Of a stretch of DNA of 64,000 bases, positions 28,478 to 37,484 are shown piece after piece (the stretch's first letter is position 1; every line of letters starts with the position of its first letter). The position numbers were made by a program, and so were the translations under genes. This DNA comes from Hymenobacter sp. DG01 (lineage in GTDB: Bacteria; Bacteroidota; Bacteroidia; Cytophagales; Hymenobacteraceae). Below the pieces are notes generated by a model, which was not told the origin of the DNA, ran no database searches, and saw nothing but the letters and a program-made list of their open reading frames with translations. Where the stretch lies: contig NZ_CP040936.1 of the NCBI RefSeq assembly GCF_006352025.1, forward strand, positions 3,846,001-3,910,000, given 5' to 3'.

Positions 28478-29092
28478 ATGCAGTTTTCAAAGCCGAAGTG
28501 GGGCACTATTGCCCAATGGGGTGGGGTAGTGGCCTTTCTCATCATCCTGAGCACCGACCTTCGCACGCCGGTGCTGGGCGGCATGCAGCGGGCCTTGCTG
28601 GCGACGGGCTTGTGGCGGCCCACCCTACCCCCTGCTCCGGCCCCAACCCCGGTTCAGCCTACGGGCGGCGCCTACCCCCACAACCTGCCCCTGCTCACCC
28701 TGGATGGCAAGCCGGCCAACCTCCGCGACCTGCGGGGCAAAGTAGTATTGGTGAACCTGTGGGCCAGCTGGTGCCCTCCCTGCGTGGCCGAAATGCCCAG
28801 CTTGCAGAAGCTTTACAACCAGGTGGATAAGCAGAAGGTAGCCTTCGTGATGATTTCCCTGGACCAGAACCCCGAGAAGGCGCGGCGGCTGATGGCACGC
28901 AAAGGCTACACGTTCCCGGCCTACTTCCCTGCTGGGGCCCTACCCCCCGCGTTCGACTCCGAGGCCATTCCGACTACCGTGATTGTGGGGCCCGATGGGA
29001 AGATTGCCGCCCGCCACGAAGGCATGGCCGACTACGACACGCCGGAGTTCAAGGCCGCCCTGGAAAATCTGGCTGGCCCGGCCCGGCTCTGA
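28478..29092 (+). CDS. Membrane-anchored TlpA/ResA-like thioredoxin
   Basis: Thiol-disulfide protein facing the periplasm. The ATG at 28478 gives 204 residues: a short cytosolic start, a membrane anchor (WGGVVAFLIILSTDL), a Pro-rich spacer near 50-65 and a thioredoxin fold with LTLDGKPANLRDLRGKVVLVN, then ASWCPPCVAEMPS holding the CxxC active site, and the cis-Pro in AIPTTVIVG. An in-frame start at 28403, overlapping oxyR, adds 25 residues without the anchor pattern and is not preferred. It may reduce cytochrome or other periplasmic disulfides; co-transcription with oxyR is possible as only 65 bases separate them. Confidence 0.9.
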   Translation: MQFSKPKWGTIAQWGGVVAFLIILSTDLRTPVLGGMQRALLATGLWRPTLPPAPAPTPVQPTGGAYPHNLPLLTLDGKPANLRDLRGKVVLVNLWASWCPPCVAEMPSLQKLYNQVDKQKVAFVMISLDQNPEKARRLMARKGYTFPAYFPAGALPPAFDSEAIPTTVIVGPDGKIAARHEGMADYDTPEFKAALENLAGPARL

Positions 29093-29143
29093 GTGGCCGC
29101 CGCGGCTTCCTGTTCCGGCCCGAAACCCCGAACTTAGGGGCCT

Positions 29144-31153
29144 ATGAAGCTCCCCGCCCTGCTTACGCTCGTGCTTACCCTGGCCTTCCTCACTACCTGT
29201 CGTACGGCCCGCGTTACGGACCCCTACGCGGCTTACCCCACCTACAACGGCCCCGATCTGGGCCTGACGTTTGCCAATGGGCAGGCCCGCCTGCGGGTGT
29301 GGGCGCCCACGGCCGAGAAGCTGCAGCTCAAGCTCTACGCCGAAGGCACGGGCGGCACCCCGGTAGCCGAGTACGCTATGCAGAAATCGGGGGGCGGTAC
29401 CTGGGTGTACACGCTGCCGGCCCAGCCAGCCGGCCGGTTCTACGTGGTACAGGCCACCATCAAGGGCAAGCAGATGGCCGAAGTGCCCGACCCCTACGTG
29501 CACGCCGTGGGTCTGAACGGGCAGCGTGGGGCACTGCTCGATCCGGCTACCATCAGTCCCAGCCAGTGGGAGGATGACCTGCGCCCCCGTGTCCGGCAGG
29601 CTTCTGACATCGTTATTGGCGAAGCCCAGATCCGCGACCTGACCATGCACCCGCAGTCGGGCGTGCGGCACAAAGGCAAGTTTTTGGGCGTGGCCGAAGC
29701 CGGTACCCGCGGCCCCGAGGGCGTCAAAACCGGCCTCGACCACCTCGCGGAGCTGGGCATCACCCACCTGCACCTGCTGCCCACCAACGACTTTGCCTCC
29801 ATTGATGAAAGTCGGCTGGCGGAAAACCGCTACAACTGGGGCTACGACCCGCTGCACTACTCCGCGCCCGAAGGCTCCTTCGCCACCGACCCCACCGACC
29901 CGGCGGCCCGCATTCGGGAGCTGAAGCAACTGGTACAAAGCCTGCACCGGCAAGGCTTGCGCCTGGTGCTCGATGTGGTGTACAACCACACCGCCGAGGC
30001 TGGCCGCAGCTCCTTCGAGCAGCTGGTGCCCGGCTACTACTACCGCCACACTCCCGACGGAGGCTACTCCAATGCTTCGGCCTGCGGCAACGAGGTAGCC
30101 TCCGAGCGGCCCATGGTGCGCAAGCTCATCGTGGAATCGGTGGCGTACTGGGCCCGCGAGTACCACGCCGATGGGTTCCGGTTTGACTTGATGGGCGTGC
30201 TGGACCTGCGTACCATGCGGGCCGTGCGCGTGGCCCTCGACCAGATTGACCACAGCATTCTGGTGTACGGTGAGGGCTGGGCCGCCGGAGCCAGCCCGTT
30301 GCCGGAAGCGGAACGGGCCCTTAAGGCCAACGTAGCAAAGCTGGACCGCGTGGCTGCCTTCAGTGATGAGCTGCGCGACGGCGTGAAAGGCCATTTCGCC
30401 CGCCGCACCGAGCCGGGGTTTGCCAGCGGGCAGCCGGGGCTGGAAGAAAGCGTCAAATTCGGGATTGTGGGCGCGGTGCAGCACCCTCAGCTCGACTACG
30501 CCAAGGTGAACTACTCCCAGGCGCCCTGGGCGGCCTCGCCCCTGCAAACCATCAACTACGTGGCCTGCCATGACGACCAGGTGCTTTGGGACAAGCTCCT
30601 GGCCTCCAACCCCGCCGCCCCCGAATCTGACCGAATAAAGATGGATCTGCTCAGCAATACCATCGTGTTTACCTCCCAGGGCATCCCGTTTCTACCCATC
30701 GGCGACGAGTTTCTGCGGACCAAAGGCGGCTCCCACAACTCCTTCAACGAGCCCGACGCCATCAATCAGATTGACTGGAGCCGCAAGACCCAGTACGCCC
30801 GCGTGTATGAGTTTTACCGCCAGCTGATAGCCATGCGCCGGGCCCACCCGGCCTTCCGCCTGCCCACCCAGGAGCTGGTGCAGCAGCACCTGGAGTTTCT
30901 GCCCTACCTGCCGGGCACTACCATCGGCTACCGCCTGAAAGACCACGCCGGCGGCGACGCCTGGCAGACGATTGTGGTCTTGTTTAATGGCAACCGCCAG
31001 CCCGCCCGCCAGCCCATTCCGGCCGCCCGCTACTCCGTGGTTCTGGCCGAAGACCAAATCAACCCCGCAGGCCTCCGGCAGCTGGAAGGCACCGGCGAAA
31101 CCATGACCGTAGAAGTCCCCGCCTCCTCCGCCCTGGTATTAGTGGTGAAATAG
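29144..31153 (+). CDS. pulA: Type I pullulanase, surface lipoprotein-like
   Basis: Debranching enzyme for alpha-1,6 bonds in pullulan, glycogen and starch. 669 residues: signal with Cys19 (AFLTTC), an N-terminal CBM48-like domain (about 40-130), then a GH13 barrel. The type I marker YNWGYDP is at 230-236, followed by RLVLDVVYNHT near 273-283, DGFRFDLMG with nucleophile D348, VYGEGW with acid/base E377, and the transition-state Asp in YVACHDD. It ends LVVK with the stop provided inside the inverted-repeat arm starting at 31142. No other starch genes are adjacent. Confidence 0.93.
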   Translation: MKLPALLTLVLTLAFLTTCRTARVTDPYAAYPTYNGPDLGLTFANGQARLRVWAPTAEKLQLKLYAEGTGGTPVAEYAMQKSGGGTWVYTLPAQPAGRFYVVQATIKGKQMAEVPDPYVHAVGLNGQRGALLDPATISPSQWEDDLRPRVRQASDIVIGEAQIRDLTMHPQSGVRHKGKFLGVAEAGTRGPEGVKTGLDHLAELGITHLHLLPTNDFASIDESRLAENRYNWGYDPLHYSAPEGSFATDPTDPAARIRELKQLVQSLHRQGLRLVLDVVYNHTAEAGRSSFEQLVPGYYYRHTPDGGYSNASACGNEVASERPMVRKLIVESVAYWAREYHADGFRFDLMGVLDLRTMRAVRVALDQIDHSILVYGEGWAAGASPLPEAERALKANVAKLDRVAAFSDELRDGVKGHFARRTEPGFASGQPGLEESVKFGIVGAVQHPQLDYAKVNYSQAPWAASPLQTINYVACHDDQVLWDKLLASNPAAPESDRIKMDLLSNTIVFTSQGIPFLPIGDEFLRTKGGSHNSFNEPDAINQIDWSRKTQYARVYEFYRQLIAMRRAHPAFRLPTQELVQQHLEFLPYLPGTTIGYRLKDHAGGDAWQTIVVLFNGNRQPARQPIPAARYSVVLAEDQINPAGLRQLEGTGETMTVEVPASSALVLVVK

Positions 31154-31352
31154 TGAACCGGTGAGTGGTCATGGCGAGGACAAAGGACGAAGCCATCCAT
31201 CCTGAACACCGTGCTACCCCCTTGAAACGTGATAAGCCCTTACCTCCGTGCTGGAAGTAAGGGCTTGTCTGTTTATTGGGTTCGGGCAGAAGAGAGGAAC
31301 GATGGCGTCGGTGCCCTTGCTAGGACCACTCACCATCTCACTATTTCACCAC
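31142..31352. repeat. Inverted-repeat element A between pulA and the patatin gene
   Basis: Perfect 15-bp outer arms (GTGGTGAAATAGTGA at 31142-31156, complement at 31338-31352), then a second matching segment GGTGAGTGGTC and GACCACTCACC after a 3-base mismatch. The left arm contains the pulA stop codon; the right arm ends one base before the patatin-gene stop. Inside are CTACCCCCTTGAAACGTG (31214-31231) and a hairpin at 31232-31268. About 100 bases of the interior are shared, in reverse direction, with the element at 42983-43167. Confidence 0.88.
31232..31268. terminator. Hairpin terminator inside repeat element A
   Basis: Stem ATAAGCCCTTAC with GTAAGGGCTTGT, 13-base loop, followed by CTGTTTATT. 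It lies midway between convergent genes and should end both transcripts. Confidence 0.7.
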
Positions 31353-33689
31353 CTACTCCAACGACCGTTCGCGGAACAGCACGTAGCCGATGTGGGCAAA
31401 GACACCGAAACGGTGGTTTTTGTCGTCGTAGTGGATGGCCTGCACGGAGAGAGGCCCGACGGGGGTCTGGTACACCAGGCCGGTCATAAGGGTGAGGTAG
31501 GGGCGGGTTACGCTATTGGAGCGGCGCACCAGTACGGGGTTGTCGTAGGCGGGGCGCCAGGGGCGCACCAGCACGTGGGTGAAGGCTTCGGCCCGCCACT
31601 CTACCCCCCGAAAAATGCCCTTCACGTAGCGCAGGCCCACGCCGGCATAGGCCGTGCCCCGGTAATTGTCCAGAAATAGGGTTCGGGAGTCAGGCAGGGG
31701 TAGGAAGGCTGCCGAGGTAGTGAGGGAGGAGCGGTAGGTAGCAAAGGCGCCCTGGGTGCTGGCCACGGCATCTACTAGGTAGCCCCAGGCATTGGTTTTG
31801 GCCCCTACGGAGTCGGTCTTGCTCAGAGAGAAATACTGCTCCGAGAACAGCGAGGCGCGCACCCAGCGCTGGTTTTTGGTCCGGCCTTCCACGCCGTTGG
31901 AGGTAGTGCCTGGGTCGTATTTTTCCTGGCCCGTAATGCCCCGGAAGGCAAACTCTACCCGGCGGCCTTTAGTGGCGTACTGGCGGCGGTCCAGGGAGTT
32001 GCGCTCGAAGCGGATGCCAGCCGTGAGGCCCTGGAAGCGGTTCAGGTCCAGCTCGTCGCTGCTGCTGACCTCGCTGGTATTGGCAAACCGGTCGCGGTTG
32101 GTAAAGGCCCCAATGTCCAGAATGTAGCGGCTGCGGTAGTTAGGGCTGATGCCGATGTTGATGCCCGTTTTCAGGTCGCGCTGCACTAGCTGGCTGGTTT
32201 CGGCATTCTGGCCCAGCAGCCCGCCCGTGTCCTGGTAGTTGAGGTTGTTGAAGGTGATAATCGGCTCGAAATACAGCGGAATCTGGCCCGGCACGCTTAC
32301 CCGGAATGAGCCCTGCACGGCGTTGTAAAACCGGCCTATTGTGGCGTTGGCCCGCACTGTGTAGAGGTAGCGGCTTAGGTAACGGTAGGCCCCGCCCAGG
32401 TAAAAGTTACTCATGGAGCGCGAGGACAGCAGCACACCCAAATCGGCGGTAAGGTTATTGGCCTGGCGGGCATCAATGCTGAGGCCGTAGCCCTTCTGCT
32501 GCTCGGAGTAGCGCACCCGCGGGTACACGTTGGTGAAAAAGTCGTTGCTGACGAGGCGGAAATAGCCTTCCTCAATGTCGCTGGGGGTGTAGGTAGAGCC
32601 GGTGCGCTGGAAAAAGCGCCGCACGAACTCCTGCTGCTGCCGGGGCAGGCCCTGCACCGTTACGCTGGTGAAATCGGGCCGGGGCGCGCGCTCCTGAAAC
32701 GCCCGGCGGCGCTGCTGCAGGGCCAGGGTGTCTTCGCGGCGCGGAATGCGCCGGAGCATCAGATCCAGCTTGTCTTCGGCGGCATTTTCGCCCAGGGCCA
32801 CCAGGCGGCGCACCCGCCCGAAGTCGGCGGCGGTGTAGTCGGTCAGGTCGGGCTGAATGAAGATGCCATTCGGGCCCACCGACAGCGTATCGGCCCCATT
32901 CGAGCCAAGGAATATCAGGGTGCTGGTCAGTAGCTGGTCATCTTTTTCCTTGGGGTATTTGCGGTAGGCCACGTCGCCCACGTTCACCCCAATAATTATA
33001 TCGGGCTTAAACTCGTCCTTGATAACGCCGGTCGGAAAGTTATCCACTACGGCCCCATCAAACAGGTAGCGGCCGTCTTCCTGCCGGATGGGGCGGAAGG
33101 CCAGTGGGAAGGCCATAGAGTTGCGTACGGCATCGGAGAGGGAGCCGCTGCGCTGAATTACCTTCTGGCGCGTGAACACCTCGGAGGCCACGGCCCGGTA
33201 AGGCACAAACAGGTTGTCGAAGTTATAATTAGCAATGGCGCCGGCCGGGGCTAGCATGGTCGCCAGCACATAGTTCAGGGTGGCATCGTTGATGATGCGC
33301 GGGGTCACGCGGGTGCGGAACGCCGAGTCGATAGACAGGCCCAGGTGCAGGGCCGCCGGAGAAGGGTCGGCATCGTAGAAATTGAACACCTTGCCCTCCA
33401 GCGGGCGGTTGGCCACCCAGTTCTGAAACTCCGGCTTGAGCACAATTTCCTCAATTTCATGGGGCGAGTAGCCGGCCGCGTACATGCCCCCCACAATGGC
33501 GCCCATGCTCGTGCCCACGATGTAGTCGATGGGGATGCGGTTCTTTTCCAGCACTTTCAGCACGCCTACGTGGGCCAGGCCCTTGGCCCCGCCCCCACTA
33601 AGCACCAGGCCTACTTTTTGGGCGTAAACAGCAGAAGAGGAGCCCAGCAGCCACAGCAGCAGGGCCAGCATACAGTATCTTTTTGGCAT
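31353..33689 (-). CDS. Patatin-like phospholipase with C-terminal outer-membrane barrel
   Basis: 778 residues in three parts: signal peptide (ending about residue 23, ALLLWLLGSSSAVYA), a patatin lipase domain, and an Omp85/BamA-like barrel. The lipase has GGGAKGLAHVG at 32-42 (oxyanion loop), GTSMG with nucleophile S61, and the catalytic Asp in DGAVVDNFPTG. The middle (about 340-420) has one POTRA-like unit (SVTVQGLPRQQQEFVRRFF). The C-terminal half is Tyr/Phe/Arg-rich with alternating strands. This matches the FplA/PlpD type of outer-membrane phospholipase known in several Gram-negatives. The stop codon lies next to repeat element A. Confidence 0.92.
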   Translation of the reverse strand: MPKRYCMLALLLWLLGSSSAVYAQKVGLVLSGGGAKGLAHVGVLKVLEKNRIPIDYIVGTSMGAIVGGMYAAGYSPHEIEEIVLKPEFQNWVANRPLEGKVFNFYDADPSPAALHLGLSIDSAFRTRVTPRIINDATLNYVLATMLAPAGAIANYNFDNLFVPYRAVASEVFTRQKVIQRSGSLSDAVRNSMAFPLAFRPIRQEDGRYLFDGAVVDNFPTGVIKDEFKPDIIIGVNVGDVAYRKYPKEKDDQLLTSTLIFLGSNGADTLSVGPNGIFIQPDLTDYTAADFGRVRRLVALGENAAEDKLDLMLRRIPRREDTLALQQRRRAFQERAPRPDFTSVTVQGLPRQQQEFVRRFFQRTGSTYTPSDIEEGYFRLVSNDFFTNVYPRVRYSEQQKGYGLSIDARQANNLTADLGVLLSSRSMSNFYLGGAYRYLSRYLYTVRANATIGRFYNAVQGSFRVSVPGQIPLYFEPIITFNNLNYQDTGGLLGQNAETSQLVQRDLKTGINIGISPNYRSRYILDIGAFTNRDRFANTSEVSSSDELDLNRFQGLTAGIRFERNSLDRRQYATKGRRVEFAFRGITGQEKYDPGTTSNGVEGRTKNQRWVRASLFSEQYFSLSKTDSVGAKTNAWGYLVDAVASTQGAFATYRSSLTTSAAFLPLPDSRTLFLDNYRGTAYAGVGLRYVKGIFRGVEWRAEAFTHVLVRPWRPAYDNPVLVRRSNSVTRPYLTLMTGLVYQTPVGPLSVQAIHYDDKNHRFGVFAHIGYVLFRERSLE

Positions 33690-33882
33690 AAAACCAGCGA
33701 GGTAGAAAACGTGAAAAGCCCCGGCAGCGGGGCGCGTTTCCTACGCATACGCGAAAGGCAGGTTGTCGGCTGCCGAGCTAATTCGGTGGCCTTTTACTCT
33801 GGCGCCGCGCCTGCCGGGTTTTTCGGGCAAGCTCAACGCTACTCCAAGGGTTCAGGCCACGGCCGGGGGTAGGGATAATAGG

Positions 33883-34254
33883 CTACCACTTCTTAAAGAT
33901 GACGTACACCGCGGCTACCAGCAGCCCGAAGCCCACCAGGTGGTTCCAGGCCAGCTTATCGGTTTTGAAGATGAACACGGCGCAGAGCGTGAACACCGTA
34001 AGCGAAATAACCTCCTGAATCACCTTTAGCTGAAACAGATTGAACGGCCCCCCATTCTCCTCGAACCCAATGCGGTTGGCCGGCACCTGAAACACGTACT
34101 CGAAAAACGCCAGCCCCCAGCTAATCAGAATCACGCCCACCAGCCCCAACCCATGCAGCCAGCTGATTTTCTTGAACTGCAGATGCCCGTACCAGGCAAA
34201 CGTCATGAATAGGTTAGAAATCAGAAGCAGAACAATGGTACTGAGGCTCTTCAT
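33883..34254 (-). CDS. DMT-like DUF486 membrane protein
   Basis: 123 residues with four predicted membrane helices, beginning MKSLSTIVLLLISNLFMTFAWYG and containing FQVPANRIGFEENGGPF and QLKVIQEVISL, the signature of DUF486 small drug/metabolite-like membrane proteins. Substrate unknown. Its ATG directly abuts repeat element D (34260-34562), only a GTGAA lying between them, so its promoter must lie within or beyond that element. Confidence 0.9.
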   Translation of the reverse strand: MKSLSTIVLLLISNLFMTFAWYGHLQFKKISWLHGLGLVGVILISWGLAFFEYVFQVPANRIGFEENGGPFNLFQLKVIQEVISLTVFTLCAVFIFKTDKLAWNHLVGFGLLVAAVYVIFKKW

Positions 34255-34259
34255 GTGAA

Positions 34260-34562
34260 GTGGTGAAATAGTGAGTTTGCCGTTCCCGCGATGCTGACGG
34301 GCAGGCGGCCCGGTAGGCTGGCCTATCGGTAGCAGGCCCTACCCCCTTAAAACGTCCAAACTCTGGTAAGGGCGGCATGTTGGTAGAAAGATAGCCTGAT
34401 TACAAAACAAGCCCAGCGAGGCTATACCGGCCGTTCAACGGCCGGTATAGCCTCGCTGGGACCTTTATACGGCATGGCCCGCGGACTTCTGCCGACATGC
34501 CGCCCCGCTGGGGCTACCCCTCAGAACTGTCAGAACCGCTCACCATCTCACTATTTCACCAC
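34260..34562. repeat. Inverted-repeat element D, nested palindromes
   Basis: 303 bases with perfect 16-bp outer arms GTGGTGAAATAGTGAG (34260-34275) and CTCACTATTTCACCAC (34547-34562), the same words as element A. A second pair of arms, GGCGGCATGT (34371-34380) and ACATGCCGCC (34495-34504), sits inside, and a third, very long hairpin at 34412-34460 is at the centre. It also holds CTACCCCCTTAAAACGT at 34339-34355. One end abuts the DUF486 start codon, the other the stop codon of the next gene. Confidence 0.88.
34412..34460. terminator. 24-bp perfect hairpin inside element D
   Basis: CCCAGCGAGGCTATACCGG and the rest of a 24-base arm face their exact complement across a single C, so about 22 pairs form with a TTCAA loop. 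The stem is followed by ACCTTTATA. It is far longer than an ordinary terminator and may also form a cruciform. Confidence 0.65.
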
Positions 34563-35540
34563 TTAGTCTTCGTGGCCGGCGATGGGAGTAGGGAGTGCCT
34601 GCTCGGCCTGCTTGGCTTCGAGGGCCAGGCGCTGTTGCTCCTTCTCGGAGGGCGTGCGGGGCAGAGCGTTGAGGTCGGGCTGACCGGCATCCACCCAGGC
34701 TGTGTACCAGAAGGCACCTACGAGGCGCAACGCCAGCCGCATTTGCCGCTCTACCTGTCCGTTCAGGCGCTGATGGTACTCGCGGGCGAAGTCGCGGGAA
34801 TAGGTGCGCACCGTTAGGTTGCCGCGCTGCTCGAAGCCGTACTTGCGGTCCTCGGGCATCTTCCGGCTCAGTTCCCGCTCAAACCCCAGCACCGAATCGA
34901 CGGCCGCGTACGAGCGGCCCACAGCACCCCAGATGGTTTGGGTCGGGCGGTCGAGGTAGGGCGCGGGGCCGGTAAAGAAGTCGTAGCCGGAGCTGAGCAG
35001 TTCGGGCAGGCGGCTTTCCCAGAGGGCATGAATACCGCGCTGCCCCGTTAGTTGCCCGTTGTAGTTGTGGGTGGTGTGCAGGGGCACGCAGGCATCGGCA
35101 ATATAGTGACCCATATCGGCCGAGAGGTGCAGAATCCGGTCGGTATCGTGGGCCTGAAACGCGGCCGTCAGCTGGCCCTTCATGCGGGCTACCTGCCAGG
35201 GCACAATGCCGTGCCGCAGCAAAGAGTCTTCGCCGAGTTGGGCCACTGCATCGGGGTAGGAGCGGGGCAGCTTGTAGAGGGCCGAGTCGCCGTACACGTC
35301 CACATCCAGGAAGTGGCGCGGGGCCTCGCCGGGTACTACCGTGCGCCGCGAGTCGGGTCGGGTGGCGTTATCAGTCAGGTAGTCGATGTTGGCCTTGTAG
35401 AAGCCAATCATTTCGGGTGGAAGCGTAAACACGGCCAGCCGGTTGATCAATCGGTGACTGAAAAAGCCCCAGGCCTGTGCCGTGCCGGTAGAGGCTAACA
35501 CAAGCACTCCCGTTATACTGAATAAGAATAAGCGTCGCAC
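34563..35540 (-). CDS. Zinc-dependent phospholipase C / S1-P1 nuclease superfamily protein
   Basis: 325 residues, secreted. The signal peptide ends ...ASTGTAQA and the mature protein then begins WGFFSHRLIN; an N-terminal Trp whose backbone and amino group bind zinc is the hallmark of this superfamily. Further ligands are seen in HFLDVD, HYIADACVPLHTTHNYNG (H-x3-D-x3-PxH) and HALWESRLPE, in the expected order. The first His comes at SHRLINR. Close relatives in Bacteroidota are annotated as zinc-dependent phospholipase C; whether lipid or nucleic acid is cut cannot be told. A charged C-terminal helix (QQRLALEAKQAEQAL) follows the core. Confidence 0.87.
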   Translation of the reverse strand: MRRLFLFSITGVLVLASTGTAQAWGFFSHRLINRLAVFTLPPEMIGFYKANIDYLTDNATRPDSRRTVVPGEAPRHFLDVDVYGDSALYKLPRSYPDAVAQLGEDSLLRHGIVPWQVARMKGQLTAAFQAHDTDRILHLSADMGHYIADACVPLHTTHNYNGQLTGQRGIHALWESRLPELLSSGYDFFTGPAPYLDRPTQTIWGAVGRSYAAVDSVLGFERELSRKMPEDRKYGFEQRGNLTVRTYSRDFAREYHQRLNGQVERQMRLALRLVGAFWYTAWVDAGQPDLNALPRTPSEKEQQRLALEAKQAEQALPTPIAGHED

Positions 35541-35573
35541 AAGAGGATGATAAATAAGTTGAAAATAAGCGCG

Positions 35574-36350
35574 TTACCAGGAAATAACCTGAAAATCGGT
35601 TAGCAGCCGGCAGGGTCGGCGCTGGGCGTCCAGGCCCACGTAAGTGGCGTAGCTACCGTCCCCGAAACCCGTCGAGAAGGCCGCTACCGTATCGGGCGGC
35701 ATGGCATACAGGAAACCAGGGCTCGGCGACTCCGTGTCAAGCCGGAAACTGGTAACCATCAGATTGTCTGAGGCTGCCCGGTCGGCCAGATACCGGTTCA
35801 GGGGCTCCACGTTGGCCGCGTCCATAAACAAGGCCATACCCGCATCAACCGGGTAGCCGTAATACTCTTCACTGCGGAGCGGCAACGGCTTTTGACCGGG
35901 TAACAAGGCTGGCTCCCAACTCACTACAGGTGCCTCTGAGAACAGAATGCGAGCAAATGCTACCCGCTCGTCGCCGTTGAAGCGGGCCATAGCCAGCTCG
36001 ACCGGAAACCGCCCCCGGGGAAAGAGGGTCGTAAACGGCTGAGTTTGCGAATGTAGCGAAACCGGATCGGCGGCTACTATCCGTCCCGATGGCACCGGCA
36101 GGTTGCCCAGAAAACGAGCGTGCAGCGTGAACTGCAGGCTGTCTTGGCTTATTTGGGTGTCAGGAAAAAAGCTGGTTTCAAAAAGGGCGGGCTCGGCCTG
36201 CACCGCATAGGGTTGCCGGCTGACCGTTGCCCGACCCGGTGAGAGCACATAGCCCGTAGCAACCGGCGAAGTAGAGGCTGTGGGGGTACTGCACCCACTC
36301 AGTAGCGCTGCCACTCCCAATAATCGAAGTAGAGTAGAAATAAACACCAT
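35574..36350 (-). CDS. Lipoprotein of unknown function
   Basis: 258 residues with lipoprotein signal VAALLSGC and a Thr/Ser/Ala-rich tether. The mature part has alternating strands and a motif NGDERVAFARILFSEAPVVSWEPALLPGQ (in part), then YYGYPVDAGMALFMDAAN, where a DUF4241-like protein would have its conserved GYPVDAGxGCFMD segment; this DUF4241 likeness is a moderate call. It ends with a strand-rich GDGSYATYVGLDAQ segment, also fitting DUF4241. Function unknown, outer membrane or periplasmic. Confidence 0.68.
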   Translation of the reverse strand: MVFISTLLRLLGVAALLSGCSTPTASTSPVATGYVLSPGRATVSRQPYAVQAEPALFETSFFPDTQISQDSLQFTLHARFLGNLPVPSGRIVAADPVSLHSQTQPFTTLFPRGRFPVELAMARFNGDERVAFARILFSEAPVVSWEPALLPGQKPLPLRSEEYYGYPVDAGMALFMDAANVEPLNRYLADRAASDNLMVTSFRLDTESPSPGFLYAMPPDTVAAFSTGFGDGSYATYVGLDAQRRPCRLLTDFQVISW

Positions 36351-36477
36351 GCAATATGATAAGGCAGAGCCAGGTAATCAGCTTACTCAGGCTACTATAC
36401 AAACAGGTGGCAGCATAATGCCCGGTTGTCCCGAGCATCACCCTGCCACCTGTGCTTAGCTAACTCCCTTTTCGGGT

Positions 36478-37077
36478 TTACCGCCGGCCCTGGCCCACGA
36501 AGCGCATACGATAGTCGGCCGACACGTCGCCTTTACTGATGCGGGCCAGCTTGCCCTTTAGCAGCTGCTTTTTCAGACCCGAGGCATAATCCGTGAACAG
36601 GATGCCCTCCAGGTGGTCGTATTCGTGCTGAATAACGCGGGCTGTCATGCCCGAGAAGGTTTCCTCGTGCTGCTGACGCTCTTCGTCCTCGTAGCGCAAC
36701 ACAATGGTGGAGTGGCGCACCACTTTCTCCCGAATACCCGGAATGCTCAGGCAGCCTTCCTCAAAGCCCCACTCCTCGCCGGTTTCGCTCACCATGCGGG
36801 GGTTGATGAAAGCGCGCTTTACCGGGGCCGCCGTGGGCTCTTCCACAATAGGGTTGCCCTCCTCGTCCTCGTCCAGCATAGGTTCCGAGTCGATAACGAA
36901 CAGGCGTATGCTTTTGCCGACCTGGGGCGCCGCCAACCCTACGCCGTGGGCGTGGTACATGGTGTCGTACATGTCGGCAATGATCTGTTTCAGCTCCGCG
37001 GCCGGGAAGTCAGCCGGAATGTCTTTGGCCGGCGTTTTCAGCACCGGGTCGCCGAAGGCAACAATGGGGTAAATCAT
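36478..37077 (-). CDS. def: Peptide deformylase
   Basis: Removes formyl from the starting methionine of new proteins. The three metal/catalytic motifs are in place: HGVGLAAPQVG (motif 1), EEGCLSIPGI (motif 2, metal Cys) and QHEYDHLEGILF (motif 3, HExxH-type). Length is 199 residues, slightly longer than usual because of an acidic insertion DEDEEGNPIVEEPTA at about 70-85, common in this phylum. It overlaps the end of ruvX by four bases (ATGA), so the two genes are co-translated. Confidence 0.97.
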   Translation of the reverse strand: MIYPIVAFGDPVLKTPAKDIPADFPAAELKQIIADMYDTMYHAHGVGLAAPQVGKSIRLFVIDSEPMLDEDEEGNPIVEEPTAAPVKRAFINPRMVSETGEEWGFEEGCLSIPGIREKVVRHSTIVLRYEDEERQQHEETFSGMTARVIQHEYDHLEGILFTDYASGLKKQLLKGKLARISKGDVSADYRMRFVGQGRR

Positions 37078-37484
37078 CGGGATTCAAGGAAAGATTGCAG
37101 AATGATGGTGGCCGACACCTTATCTACGGTGGCTTTGTCGCGGCGGTCCTTTTTGCTTAGGCCTCCGGCCAGCATAGCGGCGTGGGCCATGCGGGAGGTA
37201 AACCGCTCATCTACTTCGTGCACCGGCACCCCCGGAAACTCCTTGCGCAGGCGCCGCACTACCCCCACCACGGCCGGCGTGGAGTCGGTAGCCTCGTTAT
37301 TGAGGTTTTTGGGCATGCCAATTACCAGCGCCGCCAGCGGCTCGCGCAGGTGGTAGGCTTTCAGATAGGCCAGCAAGTCCTGGCTGTGCACCGTTTCGAG
37401 GGGGGTAGCAATGAGCTGAAGCGGGTCCGTAACGGCCAGCCCCACGCGCTTGTGCCCGTAGTCGATGGCAAGAATCCGGCCCAT
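37074..37484 (-). CDS. ruvX: Putative Holliday-junction resolvase YqgF/RuvX
   Basis: RNase H-fold nuclease of the YqgF family, linked to 16S rRNA maturation and junction resolution. From ATG 37484 it is 136 residues: MGRILAIDYGHKRVGLAVTDP (catalytic Asp in IDYG), ALVIGMPKNLNN, and FPGVPVHEVDERFTSRMA (Glu and Asp), with KVSATIILQSFLE at the end. An in-frame start 11 codons upstream is less likely. It overlaps def by four bases. Confidence 0.93.
   Translation of the reverse strand: MGRILAIDYGHKRVGLAVTDPLQLIATPLETVHSQDLLAYLKAYHLREPLAALVIGMPKNLNNEATDSTPAVVGVVRRLRKEFPGVPVHEVDERFTSRMAHAAMLAGGLSKKDRRDKATVDKVSATIILQSFLESR

Noticed and set aside
28940..30571. Long open frame (543 codons) on the minus strand opposite pulA
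   Set aside because: Antisense of an intact GH13 enzyme; such shadows are common in GC-rich DNA, and its translation has Gly/His/Val-rich composition without any known motif.
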